A DNA stretch of 64,000 bases from contig CAKRTQ010000004.1 in the NCBI GenBank assembly GCA_934402395.1, positions 62,001-126,000 of the forward strand, read 5' to 3'. Numbering within the stretch: the first letter of the stretch is position 1; each line of letters begins with the position of its first letter. The stretch is from an uncultured Eubacteriales bacterium (lineage in GTDB: Bacteria > Bacillota > Clostridia > Oscillospirales > CAG-272). Below, in pieces: positions 16,897 to 26,351 of this stretch. The notes beneath the pieces were generated by a model. It had not been told where the DNA came from and ran no database searches. It worked only from the letters and a program-made list of their open reading frames with translations. The translations under genes and the position numbers were made by a program.

Positions 16897-18081
16897 ATGT
16901 ACAGAAAAAAAGAATGTGTTGCCATGCTGCTCGCGGGCGGACAGGGCAGCAGACTTTACGCGCTGACCTCAAAGCTCGCCAAACCCGCCGTTCCGTTCGG
17001 CGGAAAATACCGCATTATCGACTTTACTCTCTCCAACTGTGTCAATTCCGGGATAGATACCGTGGGCGTTCTCACGCAGTATCAGCCGCTCCTGCTCAAT
17101 GATTATATCGGCAACGGGTTGCCGTGGGATCTCGACCGCACCTTCGGCGGCGTAAAGATACTTCCGCCGTATCAGGGAAAGAAATCCGCCGACTGGTACC
17201 GCGGGACCGCAAACGCGATCTATCAGAATATAGAATTCATAGACAGATATGACCCCGACTATGTTCTTGTGCTTTCGGGCGACCATATCTACAAGATGGA
17301 TTATTCAAAAATGCTTGCCGCGCACAAAAAGAAGGGTGCCGACTGCACTATCGCCGTTATCGAGGTGCCTCTCAGCGAGGCAAGCCGCTTCGGTATCATG
17401 ACGACGGACGAAGATGACCGCATAACAAAGTTCTCCGAAAAGCCCAAAAATCCCGACAGCACTAAGGCGTCTATGGGCATATACATCTTCAATAAGGAGA
17501 TGCTCTTCAAGTATCTCCGCGCAGACGAAGCGGATGAAACGTCAAGCAACGATTTCGGAAAAAATGTTATTCCCGCCATGCTTGCCGCAGGCGAAAAGAT
17601 GTATGCATATCCATTCAGCGGATACTGGAAGGATGTGGGTACTATCCGTTCGCTGTGGGAGGCAAACATGGATATGCTCGGCGACAGCCCGGCGCTTCAG
17701 CTCGGCGATGACAAGTGGCGCATATATTCGCGCCACGATGCGCGTGCGCCTCACTATGTGGCGGCAGGTGCGGTCGTTGAGAATTCCTCCATCACCGAGG
17801 GCTGCGAGATACGCGGCACGGTGCGCGGTTCGGTGCTCGGCGTGGGCGTAAAGGTCATGGCAGGGGCATCTGTGATCGACTCGGTGGTCATGAGCGATGT
17901 GACTGTCAAGGCAGGAGCATCCGTTTCATATTCGATAATCGATTCCCGCGCCGTCATAGGCGAGGGCACGGTGGTCGGTGCGCCGGAAAGCACCGGTGCG
18001 GAGATAACCGTGGTAGGCTCCGATGCCGTCGTTCCCGCAGGCGGGAAGGTAGCGCCGGGCGCAATGCTTTCCGCCAACTGA
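16897..18081 (+). CDS. glgC: Glucose-1-phosphate adenylyltransferase, catalytic
   Basis: This enzyme makes ADP-glucose from glucose 1-phosphate and ATP, the committed step of glycogen synthesis. The 394-residue protein has the nucleotide-binding loop LLAGGQGSRLYALT, the KPAVPFGGKYRIIDF region, FSEKPKNP around the sugar-phosphate site, and a C-terminal left-handed beta-helix of hexapeptide repeats. An ATG at 16849 is in frame, but AAAGGAAAG sits between it and the ATG at 16897, which is therefore preferred. GlgD is encoded immediately downstream, as in Bacillus and Clostridia, where the two subunits form a complex. Confidence 0.93.
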   Translation: MYRKKECVAMLLAGGQGSRLYALTSKLAKPAVPFGGKYRIIDFTLSNCVNSGIDTVGVLTQYQPLLLNDYIGNGLPWDLDRTFGGVKILPPYQGKKSADWYRGTANAIYQNIEFIDRYDPDYVLVLSGDHIYKMDYSKMLAAHKKKGADCTIAVIEVPLSEASRFGIMTTDEDDRITKFSEKPKNPDSTKASMGIYIFNKEMLFKYLRADEADETSSNDFGKNVIPAMLAAGEKMYAYPFSGYWKDVGTIRSLWEANMDMLGDSPALQLGDDKWRIYSRHDARAPHYVAAGAVVENSSITEGCEIRGTVRGSVLGVGVKVMAGASVIDSVVMSDVTVKAGASVSYSIIDSRAVIGEGTVVGAPESTGAEITVVGSDAVVPAGGKVAPGAMLSAN

Positions 18082-18130
18082 GCGGGAAGCCGGCTTGACT
18101 GCAGTAAATTATAAAAACGGAGGAAGCAAA

Positions 18131-19264
18131 ATGACAGCCGCAGGAATAGTATTTTCAAATATTCACGATGAAAGTCTGCCCGAGCTCACACGCCTTCGCA
18201 CAATGGCAAGCGTTCCGTTCGGCGGCAGATACCGTCTTATCGACTTCGCGCTTTCCAATATGGTCAACTCCGGCATATCGAAGGTCGGAGTGATAACCCA
18301 CTATAATTATCAGTCTCTGCTCGATCACATAGGTACGGGTAAGGACTGGGACCTTGCCCGGCGTTCGGGCGGTATAAAGATACTTCCGCCATTTATCACG
18401 GCATATGATGCCAAGGGCGTGGGACAGCTTTACAGCACGCGTCTTGAGGCTCTGCTCGGCGTGGTGAATTTCATATCCCGCTGCACAGAGGACGTTATCG
18501 TGCTTTCTGACTGTGACACGATATGCAATATCGATATTTCCGATGTGATCGACCGCCACGAGGAGACCGGTGCCGATTTCACCGTGGTCGTAAAGCGCAT
18601 CGATCACGGCGGAATCAGCTCGCCGAGGCATTCGGTGATCTTCTCGGATGCCGAGGACAGGATCACCGACGCAACGGAATTTTCGGATGATATACGTCCC
18701 GGGCAGGAGATAAGCACCAACATCATGGTAATAAACCGTATGTATCTGCTCAACCTGCTAGGCGATGCCGCCGCGCACGGATACACAAGCTTTTTCCGCG
18801 ATCTTATAGCGCGCAATATTCACCGCGCCAACTATCGCGTTTACCATTACGACGGTTACTACGCGCTCGTTTCATCGCTGGCGGGGTATTTCGACTGCTC
18901 TATGCAGCTGCTCCGCGCGGATGTACGCGACGCGCTTTTCGGCGTGGCTGAAAGACCTGTTTACACCAAAGTACGCAACTCCGCTCCCACGATATACCGC
19001 ACCGGTTCATCTGTCGGTAACACCCTTATCGCCGACGGCTGCATAATCGAAGGCAACGTTGAAAATTCAATAATCTTCCGCGGCGTGAAGGTGGGACGCG
19101 GCAGCGTGGTGCGCAACTCCATACTGCTTCAGGACACCGTTGTGGGCTCCGGCGTGTCGCTCAACTGCGTGGTCACAGACAAGAATACCGTAATACGCGA
19201 TGGGCGCGTTCTTTCGGGGCACGAGTCGATGCCGTTCTTTATCGGGAAAGGAATAATGGTCTGA
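18131..19264 (+). CDS. glgD: Glucose-1-phosphate adenylyltransferase, regulatory subunit
   Basis: A 377-residue GlgC paralogue. It keeps the ASVPFGGRYRLIDF and NSGISKVGVITHYNYQSL segments and the C-terminal beta-helix, but the N-terminal GGxGxRL phosphate loop is degenerate (AAGIVFSNIHDESLPELT), as expected for the non-catalytic GlgD subunit that modulates GlgC. GGAGG eight bases upstream supports the ATG at 18131. An earlier in-frame ATG at 18095 has no ribosome-binding site. The stop is one base from the glgA start. Confidence 0.93.
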   Translation: MTAAGIVFSNIHDESLPELTRLRTMASVPFGGRYRLIDFALSNMVNSGISKVGVITHYNYQSLLDHIGTGKDWDLARRSGGIKILPPFITAYDAKGVGQLYSTRLEALLGVVNFISRCTEDVIVLSDCDTICNIDISDVIDRHEETGADFTVVVKRIDHGGISSPRHSVIFSDAEDRITDATEFSDDIRPGQEISTNIMVINRMYLLNLLGDAAAHGYTSFFRDLIARNIHRANYRVYHYDGYYALVSSLAGYFDCSMQLLRADVRDALFGVAERPVYTKVRNSAPTIYRTGSSVGNTLIADGCIIEGNVENSIIFRGVKVGRGSVVRNSILLQDTVVGSGVSLNCVVTDKNTVIRDGRVLSGHESMPFFIGKGIMV

Positions 19265-19265
19265 T

Positions 19266-20765
19266 ATGGCGAAAAATACTAAAACAGCCGTCACGACCGG
19301 AAAGACGGAAAAAAAGAAGATACTTTTTGTCGGTGCCGAGGTAATGCCTTTTGCAGCCACCGGCGGTCTCGGTGATGTGTTGGGTTCACTGCCCGAAGCG
19401 CTTGCGGCATATGACCCTATGCTCGATGTGAGAGTCGTGATGCCGCTTTACAGCGCGATAGGGGATAAATACCGCAGTGAAATGAAGACAGAGGCGGTGT
19501 TTACCGTATCGCTTGCGTGGCGTCGTCAGTACTGCGGCGTACTGAGCCTTGAAAAAAACGGGGTGAAGTATTATTTTGTAGATAACGAGTATTATTTCAA
19601 ACGTTCCGGGCTTTACGGGCAGTATGACGACGGCGAAAGATACGCATTTTTCTGCACTGCTGTGATGGATATGATGCCGGTCCTCGGGTATTTTCCCGAT
19701 ATTATGCATGCTCATGACTGGCAGGCGGCACTTTCGGTGATATATCTCAGCCGCAAATACCGCCGCGATGCGCGCTGGAGCGCAATGAAGAGCGTGTTTA
19801 CGATCCACAATATCGAATACCAGGGAAAGTATGATTTTTATATTCTCGGGGATGTGTTCGGTCTTTCGGATTATGACCGCGAAACGGTGGAGTGGGACGG
19901 CTGCATCAATCTGATGAAGGGAGCCGTCGTGTGCGCCGACCGTGTGAGCACAGTAAGCCCGCGCTACGCAGAGGAGATAATGCGTCCCGAATTCGCGCAC
20001 GGGCTTGACGGGATCCTGCGTGGGAATTCCGGTAAGTTGCGCGGTATTCTCAACGGGATAGATTATTCATATTACGATCCCGCGACCGACCCGGTGCTTG
20101 CGGCAAACTATTCGGCTGCGGACGCGGCGGGAAAATATATCTGCCGCACATCGCTCCGCGCGGACCTTTCGCTGCCCGATGATGGGGACCGTCCGCTCAT
20201 AGCGGTGATATCCCGCCTTGCATCCCACAAGGGACTTGACCTTGTGCGAGAAGCGCTTCGTGGGATACTGCGCGACACGGGAGCACAGTTTGTGGTGCTC
20301 GGAAAGGGCGAGGCGCAATACGAAGATTTCTTCCGTTCGCTGGAGCACGAATTCCCCGACAGCGCACGCGCGCTCATCACCTATGACCGCGATCTTTCGC
20401 GCCGCATATATGCGGCGGCGGATATATTCCTCATGCCGTCAAAAAGCGAACCGTGCGGACTTTCGCAGATGATAGCCTCGCGCTACGGTGCGATCCCGGT
20501 CGTGCGTGAGACCGGCGGACTTTATGACTCCATCTGCGGCTGGTGGGAGGACGGCGAGGGGAATATGCACGGCAACGGCTTCACCTTTGCCGGTTACACC
20601 TCGGGTGAGCTTTATGAGCGCACATGCGCCGCAATATCGCTCTGGCGCGATACCGCAAAACGTAAAAAATTTATTGAAAAGATAATGAGCGTCGATTTTT
20701 CATGGCGTGCGTCAGCCGCCGAGTATGCGTCCATGTATGCATCCATGGATGCGCCGCTTGAATGA
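19266..20765 (+). CDS. glgA: Glycogen synthase (ADP-glucose)
   Basis: This GT5 glucosyltransferase extends alpha-1,4 glucan chains from ADP-glucose. The 499-residue length and two Rossmann domains are normal. Conserved segments include HAHDWQAALS, VFTIHNIEYQGKY, ISRLASHKGLDLV and the C-terminal SKSEPCGLSQMIASRYG acceptor/donor motif. At the N-terminus the classical KxGGL sequence reads ATGGL (PFAATGGLGDV), so the lysine used by the E. coli enzyme is absent. Other GT5 hallmarks are intact and it is probably active. The gene starts 1 bp after the glgD stop. Confidence 0.92.
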   Translation: MAKNTKTAVTTGKTEKKKILFVGAEVMPFAATGGLGDVLGSLPEALAAYDPMLDVRVVMPLYSAIGDKYRSEMKTEAVFTVSLAWRRQYCGVLSLEKNGVKYYFVDNEYYFKRSGLYGQYDDGERYAFFCTAVMDMMPVLGYFPDIMHAHDWQAALSVIYLSRKYRRDARWSAMKSVFTIHNIEYQGKYDFYILGDVFGLSDYDRETVEWDGCINLMKGAVVCADRVSTVSPRYAEEIMRPEFAHGLDGILRGNSGKLRGILNGIDYSYYDPATDPVLAANYSAADAAGKYICRTSLRADLSLPDDGDRPLIAVISRLASHKGLDLVREALRGILRDTGAQFVVLGKGEAQYEDFFRSLEHEFPDSARALITYDRDLSRRIYAAADIFLMPSKSEPCGLSQMIASRYGAIPVVRETGGLYDSICGWWEDGEGNMHGNGFTFAGYTSGELYERTCAAISLWRDTAKRKKFIEKIMSVDFSWRASAAEYASMYASMDAPLE

Positions 20766-20800
20766 TAGCGCGTCGCTTTTTATCGGAGGAAGTATTAAAA

Positions 20801-23251
20801 GTGAACTACAATCCCAAACCCAGAGAAGTCAAAGAAAACATCGAACAAAAGCTTATGCGTCTTTTCGGCACAACGCCTGCCGAGGCAACGCACGATCAGG
20901 TCTACAAGGCGGTCGCGCATACAGTCAAGGATATCCTTGCCGACAAGCGTACACGCTTCAGCGAACGCGTAAAGAAGACCGGCGAAAAGCAGGTCTACTA
21001 TATGTGCATGGAATTCCTGCTCGGACGCTCGCTCAAAAACAATCTTTCAAACCTCGGTCTTGTTGACGCGTATTCCGAAGCGCTCGGAAAAATGGGCGTG
21101 AGCCTTGACGATCTTTATGATTGCGAGCCCGATGCGGGACTCGGCAACGGAGGTCTCGGCAGACTTGCCGCTTGCTTTATGGATTCGCTGGCGTCGCTTG
21201 AATATCCCGCCTGCGGATTTTCGATACTCTACGAATACGGACTTTTCAGACAGAAGATAGTTGACGGTCTGCAGGTGGAAATGCCCGACATCTGGCTGCC
21301 GGGCGGCGAGGTGTGGCTCGAGCCGCGCACCGACCGTATATTTACCGTCAAATTCGGCGGCAGGATAAAGGAAAACTGGAACGACGGTCATCTTGAAATA
21401 ATTTACGAGGGCGCCGACGAGGTCGAGGCGGTCCCTTACGATATGCTGATATCCGGCGGCGATTCCGACGGCGTGAGCCGCCTGCGCCTGTGGCGCGCAC
21501 GCGACACACGGTCGTTCAATATGGGGCTCTTCACGCAGGGACAGTATACCCGTGCGCTTGAGGAAAGCAACAATGCCGAAATAATCTCAAAGGTGCTCTA
21601 TCCGTCCGACAACCATACAGAGGGCAAGCTTCTGAGGCTCACTCAGCAGTATTTCCTGACATCGGCATCGGTGCAGAACATTATCCGCGACCATATGGCA
21701 GTATACCGCAATATCGAAACGCTGCCCGATAAGGTAGCCATCCACATCAACGACACTCACCCCGCGCTCGTCATCCCCGAACTCATGCGCATTCTGATGG
21801 ATGAGTATTTCCTCTCATGGGAGAAGGCGTGGGACATCACTGTCCGCACCGTGTCGTACACCAACCATACCGTCATGCCCGAGGCACTTGAAAAGTGGAG
21901 CGAGGATATTTTCGGACTCAAGCTGCCGCGCATCCACATGATAGTCAAGGAGATAAACGAGCGTTTCAGCCGCGAGGCTTGGAATGCCTATCCCGGCAAC
22001 TGGAACCGCATTGCGGGCATGAGCATACTGAGCTACGGTCAGGTCAACATGGCAAACCTCGCCGTGGTAGGTTCGCATTCGATAAACGGTGTGTCAAAAC
22101 TTCATTCGGAGATACTCACCGAGTCGATATTCAAGAGCTTTTACCGTATGTATCCCGAACGCTTTACCAACGTGACGAACGGTGTGGCTCACCGCCGGTG
22201 GCTCTGCTATTCAAATCCGCGCCTTGCCGCACTGCTTGATGAATGCATAGGAACTGCTTACCGCAAGGACCCGGAGCAGCTTGCCGACTTTGCCAAATAT
22301 GCCGACGATGCGTCGGTGCTTGAACGTCTGCGCGACATCAAGCATGAAAACAAAAAGGACTTTTCCGCTTTTATGATGAAGCGTGCGGGTGTTTCCATTG
22401 ACACGCACTCGGTCTTCGATGTTCAGATAAAGAGACTGCACGAATACAAGCGGCAGCTGCTCAATGTGCTCAATATAATCGGAATATACCTTGATCTCTG
22501 CGACGATCCGAACCTTGACGTCCGTCCGCGCACATATATATTCGGCGCAAAGGCGGCTCCGGGATATCAGATGGCAAAGCGTATAATCCAGCTCATCTGT
22601 ATGCTGTCACGCGAGATCGAAAACACCCCCGGTGTACGTGATAAGCTTAAGGTCGTGTTCCTTGAAAACTACGATGTAACGACTGCCGAGGCACTCATTC
22701 CCGCGGCCGAGATAAGCGAACAGCTTTCAATGGCCGGCAAGGAGGCATCGGGCACCGGCTGCATGAAGCTCATGCTCAACGGTGCGCTCACCATAGGCAC
22801 TCTTGACGGCGCAAACATCGAAATGCTCGGCGCAGTTGGCAAGGATAATATATTCATTTTCGGACTTACAAGCGCCGAGGTCGCCGACCTGTGGCTGTCC
22901 GGGTACAATTCCGCGCTTTACTATGCGCGTAATGACCGGCTGCACCGTATAGTTGACAGGCTGAACGCCGGTTTTGCGGGCGAATCCTTCTCCGATATCG
23001 TCCAGTATCTTATTTCCGGCCACGGCATCGCCGACCCGTATATGTGCCTTGCGGATTTCGAATCCTACCATCAGGCGCAGGAGCGTGCATTTGCCGCTTT
23101 TGCCGACCGTGAGGACTGGAGCCGCCGCTCGCTCATCAATATCGCCAAGGGCGGTCACTTTGCCGCCGACCGTGCGGTAAAGGAATATGCCGACCGCATA
23201 TGGCATATCCACAGCCTTGCCGGGCGCGCGACCGACAGATCGGATAAGTAA
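20801..23251 (+). CDS. glgP: Glycogen phosphorylase
   Basis: This PLP-dependent GT35 enzyme releases glucose 1-phosphate from glycogen ends. The 816-residue protein has GLGNGGLGRLAACF in the N-terminal half and the cofactor-lysine region EASGTGCMKLMLNGALTI, where a Cys replaces the Asn usual in EASGTGNMK. The start is read as GTG at 20801, preceded by GGAGGA with a 10-bp gap. An ATG at 20762 overlaps glgA and lacks a ribosome-binding site. Synthesis and breakdown genes are thus cotranscribed. Confidence 0.93.
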   Translation: MNYNPKPREVKENIEQKLMRLFGTTPAEATHDQVYKAVAHTVKDILADKRTRFSERVKKTGEKQVYYMCMEFLLGRSLKNNLSNLGLVDAYSEALGKMGVSLDDLYDCEPDAGLGNGGLGRLAACFMDSLASLEYPACGFSILYEYGLFRQKIVDGLQVEMPDIWLPGGEVWLEPRTDRIFTVKFGGRIKENWNDGHLEIIYEGADEVEAVPYDMLISGGDSDGVSRLRLWRARDTRSFNMGLFTQGQYTRALEESNNAEIISKVLYPSDNHTEGKLLRLTQQYFLTSASVQNIIRDHMAVYRNIETLPDKVAIHINDTHPALVIPELMRILMDEYFLSWEKAWDITVRTVSYTNHTVMPEALEKWSEDIFGLKLPRIHMIVKEINERFSREAWNAYPGNWNRIAGMSILSYGQVNMANLAVVGSHSINGVSKLHSEILTESIFKSFYRMYPERFTNVTNGVAHRRWLCYSNPRLAALLDECIGTAYRKDPEQLADFAKYADDASVLERLRDIKHENKKDFSAFMMKRAGVSIDTHSVFDVQIKRLHEYKRQLLNVLNIIGIYLDLCDDPNLDVRPRTYIFGAKAAPGYQMAKRIIQLICMLSREIENTPGVRDKLKVVFLENYDVTTAEALIPAAEISEQLSMAGKEASGTGCMKLMLNGALTIGTLDGANIEMLGAVGKDNIFIFGLTSAEVADLWLSGYNSALYYARNDRLHRIVDRLNAGFAGESFSDIVQYLISGHGIADPYMCLADFESYHQAQERAFAAFADREDWSRRSLINIAKGGHFAADRAVKEYADRIWHIHSLAGRATDRSDK

Positions 23252-23262
23252 GGAAATATTTC

Positions 23263-25218
23263 ATGCTTCCCAAACTCAACGATATGCTTCCGATACCTGC
23301 GATGACGCTCACCTGCCGCACAGATGACGGCGCAGAACGCCGTTTTATCGGTGCCCTTGCGCGTCACGCGCACGTGACGATTACCGCCGCCGTCCCCAGG
23401 ACCGTGGGGACGTGCGGTGCGGTGATGCGTGTTTTCCCGGATGGCGGCGACTGTTATACCGATCTTCCGTTCGAATATTCCGGCGGCGACGGTGTGACCG
23501 ATATATATTCGCTTTCCCTCTCTCCCGACCGTTTTATGAACGAAGGAGAGACGGACGGACTTTATTTTTACGAATTTCTGCTTCCGCGCGGGCTTGACAC
23601 GCTTTTTTCGGATACCGAAAACAATGTTGACTTCAAGCTTGTTCCGGAGAGCTGCGGCAGATTCCGTATGCTTGTGTACCTGGACGATTTTGCCACTCCC
23701 GGATGGCTCGGCGGCGGAATAATGTATCATGTTTTTGTTGATAGGTTCTGCCGTGGGGCGGGACACGCCGAATACCGCGCCGATTCCGTTATCGACAGCG
23801 ACTGGAATGGCGGCGTGCCGCAGTACGCAGAACGTTCCGGGGCCTCGGTAAAGAACAACGTTTTCTTTGGCGGCAACCTGTGGGGCGTGCTTGAAAAGCT
23901 GCCTTATCTCGCTTCTCTCGGCGTTACGGTGATATATCTTTCGCCGATCTTTACCGCTGCATCCAACCATAAGTACGATACGGCGGATTATCTTCACGTC
24001 GATCCCGGATTCGGGGGAGACGAGGCGTTTTGCGCTCTGCTCGATGCGGCGCACACCGCGGGGATGAAGATCATTCTTGACGGTGTGTTCAATCATACCG
24101 GCGACGACAGCATTTATTTTGACAGATACCGGCGCTACGGCGGCGGAGCGTGGGATGGCAGCACTTCGCCGTACCGCAAATGGTTCTTCTTCAGGGACGG
24201 CGAGGGGGACGATTCCTATGCAAGCTGGTGGGGGATACCGATCCTGCCGAAGCTCAATACATCCGAGCCATCATGCCGAGATTTTTTCATAGGCGAAGGC
24301 GGAGTCTGTGAGAAATATATAAGAATGGGCGCCGACGGCTGGCGGCTCGACGTTGCCGACGAGCTGCCCGACGAATTCCTTACCGGACTGCGTGAGCGTG
24401 TCAAGGCTGCCTCGCCCGATGCGGCGGTAATAGGCGAGGTTTGGGAGAACGCTGCGGACAAGGTGTCATACGGCAGGCGGCGGTCGTATTTCCGCGGCGG
24501 TCAGCTTGACAGTGTTATGAACTATCCGCTCCGCTCGGCTCTTCTCGGATACGCCGAATACGGAGACGCCGCGTTCCTTGCCGATGAGCTGCTTGAGATA
24601 TATTCGTCATATCCGCGTCCCGCATCGGACGTGCTGATGAATATAATCGGCACGCATGACACCGAGCGCATACTTACCCTGCTCGGCGCACCGGAAAAAG
24701 CAAGGAGTGCCGGGGGACTTTCCAACGCCGAACGCGCGGAGGTGCGGCTCAACGCCGATGAACGCAGTCGCGGACTGGCGCGGCTTCGTGTGATATCGGC
24801 AATCCAGTATGCCGTTTACGGCTTCCCGTGCGTCTATTACGGCGATGAACGCGGTATGGAAGGGCTTGGCGATCCGTTCTGCCGCTATCCCATGGTGTGG
24901 GATGACCGGACAGAAACCGCGCTTGTGGAGCATTACCGGCGTCTTGCGGAAATAAGGAAATATCCCGTGTTCGACCGCGGCGATTTTGAACTTACGCGCG
25001 TACACGGCGGATATATCGAATTTACACGAAAAAAACACACGGCGGACGGCGACGAATGCGTCCGTTTTGCCGCCAACCTCGGAAAAACGCCGGAGATAAT
25101 GCGTATGGACGGCGCATGGCACGAGCTGTACGGCGATGAGCGCGGCATGGGCGACGTATCGGTCCCGCCGTGCGGATTTGTGTTCATCCGCCCGGCGGCG
25201 GAGAAAGGAACCGACTGA
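23263..25218 (+). CDS. GH13 alpha-amylase family hydrolase (neopullulanase/cyclomaltodextrinase-like)
   Basis: A 651-residue cytoplasmic (no signal peptide) GH13 protein with an N-terminal beta domain (~1-145) before the barrel. Catalytic residues are visible: nucleophile D363 (GWRLDVADELP), acid/base E392 (VIGEVWEN) and the third Asp in NIIGTHDTER. The MYHVFVDRFCRG and DGVFNHTGDDS motifs are typical of the neopullulanase/maltogenic group. The position after glgP suggests debranching or trimming of glycogen or imported maltodextrins. Exact specificity cannot be read from sequence. Confidence 0.85.
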   Translation: MLPKLNDMLPIPAMTLTCRTDDGAERRFIGALARHAHVTITAAVPRTVGTCGAVMRVFPDGGDCYTDLPFEYSGGDGVTDIYSLSLSPDRFMNEGETDGLYFYEFLLPRGLDTLFSDTENNVDFKLVPESCGRFRMLVYLDDFATPGWLGGGIMYHVFVDRFCRGAGHAEYRADSVIDSDWNGGVPQYAERSGASVKNNVFFGGNLWGVLEKLPYLASLGVTVIYLSPIFTAASNHKYDTADYLHVDPGFGGDEAFCALLDAAHTAGMKIILDGVFNHTGDDSIYFDRYRRYGGGAWDGSTSPYRKWFFFRDGEGDDSYASWWGIPILPKLNTSEPSCRDFFIGEGGVCEKYIRMGADGWRLDVADELPDEFLTGLRERVKAASPDAAVIGEVWENAADKVSYGRRRSYFRGGQLDSVMNYPLRSALLGYAEYGDAAFLADELLEIYSSYPRPASDVLMNIIGTHDTERILTLLGAPEKARSAGGLSNAERAEVRLNADERSRGLARLRVISAIQYAVYGFPCVYYGDERGMEGLGDPFCRYPMVWDDRTETALVEHYRRLAEIRKYPVFDRGDFELTRVHGGYIEFTRKKHTADGDECVRFAANLGKTPEIMRMDGAWHELYGDERGMGDVSVPPCGFVFIRPAAEKGTD

Positions 25219-25556
25219 TGTTTGGAAAGCTTTTTAAACGTCTGGGATCGTCAAAGGATCCCGATTCTCCGCGCTACCGCCGCGAAATGGCGGAACGCAT
25301 ATGCGGAAAACGCCTCAGGTATGTGACCGAACGTCGCAACAATGTTGACGAGGTGATAGGAAGAGAGGGAAATATGAGTTTGCGCGACGGCGAGCTTATA
25401 GTCTTTTCCTCATCCGAGGTCGTTTTTCGCTGCCCGGTGGACGAGCTGAGAGCATCCGAGCTGCTGTCGAAGGACGGCGTTGTGCTCACCGGTCCCGATA
25501 CCGAGCACGGCGGTGCCGAACGCACCGTTATTGCTTACTATGTTTATTACAGATAA
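25218..25556 (+). CDS. Small conserved-looking protein of unknown function
   Basis: I do not recognise this 112-residue protein. It has a basic N-terminus (MFGKLFKRLG), an arginine-rich helix (YRREMAERICGKRLRYVTERR) and then a beta-rich C-terminal half (DGELIVFSSSEVVFRCPVDEL...RTVIAYYVYYR). It has no signal peptide or membrane span. The ATG overlaps the TGA of the GH13 gene by one base (TGATG), so it is translationally coupled to the glycogen operon and precedes proB by 23 bp. The coupling and normal codon use argue that it is real. Confidence 0.65.
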   Translation: MFGKLFKRLGSSKDPDSPRYRREMAERICGKRLRYVTERRNNVDEVIGREGNMSLRDGELIVFSSSEVVFRCPVDELRASELLSKDGVVLTGPDTEHGGAERTVIAYYVYYR

Positions 25557-25579
25557 GACTGAAAATTAAGGAAATAACA

Positions 25580-26347
25580 ATGAGACTTGTGGTTAAAGTG
25601 GGGACATCTACCCTGACGCATCCTACCGGATGCCTGAATATAAGAAGGATCGAGGCACTATGCAAAGTGCTCTCCGATCTCAGAAATGCGGGAAATGAAG
25701 TGATACTTGTTTCCTCCGGTGCTGTGGGAATGGGCGTCGGAAAGCTCAATCTCGGCGCGCGACCGCGCGACACCGTGGGCAAGCAGGCGGCTGCCGCCGT
25801 AGGTCAGTGCGAGCTGATGTATACATACGATAAGCTGTTCGGCGAGTACAACCGCACCGTGGCGCAGATACTTCTCACCGCCGAGGATTTCAGACAGGAT
25901 ACCCGTCACCTCAACTTTTCCAATACAATGGAAAGGCTGCTCTCTCTCGGTGTTATTCCCGTTATAAATGAAAACGATACGATCGCTACCGATGAGATCG
26001 AGATAGGCGACAACGACACGCTGGCGGCACTTGTTGCCGAAAGTGCGGGCGCGGGGCTTCTGGTCCTTATGTCGGACATTGAAGGGCTTTTTACAGCCGA
26101 TCCGCACCGTGATCCGGACGCCAGGCTGATCCCCGAGGTGCGGAAAATAGACGATTCGGTCCTTTCTCTCGGCGGCGTAAGCGGCGCGCAGGGAACCGGA
26201 GGCATGGCTACCAAGCTCACGGCGGCGAAAATAGCGACATCTGCGGGCTGCGATATGGTGATATGCGACGGTTCGCGCCCCGAAAACCTCTATGACATCG
26301 CCGACGGAAAAAGAGTCGGCACAAGATTCTTTGCGGATAAGGAATAA
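25580..26347 (+). CDS. proB: Glutamate 5-kinase, short form
   Basis: This enzyme catalyses the first step of proline synthesis, phosphorylating glutamate. The 255-residue protein is only the amino-acid-kinase domain (VVKVGTSTLTH, LVSSGAVGMG, NENDTIATDEI, GTGGMATKLTAA). The C-terminal PUA domain of the ~367-residue E. coli enzyme is absent, as in a number of Firmicutes and other bacteria. It begins a tight proB-proA-proC run. No T-box or other leader fits in the 23-bp gap upstream, so expression probably depends on the upstream glycogen transcript or an unseen promoter. Confidence 0.92.
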   Translation: MRLVVKVGTSTLTHPTGCLNIRRIEALCKVLSDLRNAGNEVILVSSGAVGMGVGKLNLGARPRDTVGKQAAAAVGQCELMYTYDKLFGEYNRTVAQILLTAEDFRQDTRHLNFSNTMERLLSLGVIPVINENDTIATDEIEIGDNDTLAALVAESAGAGLLVLMSDIEGLFTADPHRDPDARLIPEVRKIDDSVLSLGGVSGAQGTGGMATKLTAAKIATSAGCDMVICDGSRPENLYDIADGKRVGTRFFADKE

Positions 26348-26351
26348 GAAA

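Noticed and set aside
25557..25579. T-box or proline-responsive leader for proBAC
   Set aside because: Only 23 bp separate proB from the upstream gene, too little for such an element.
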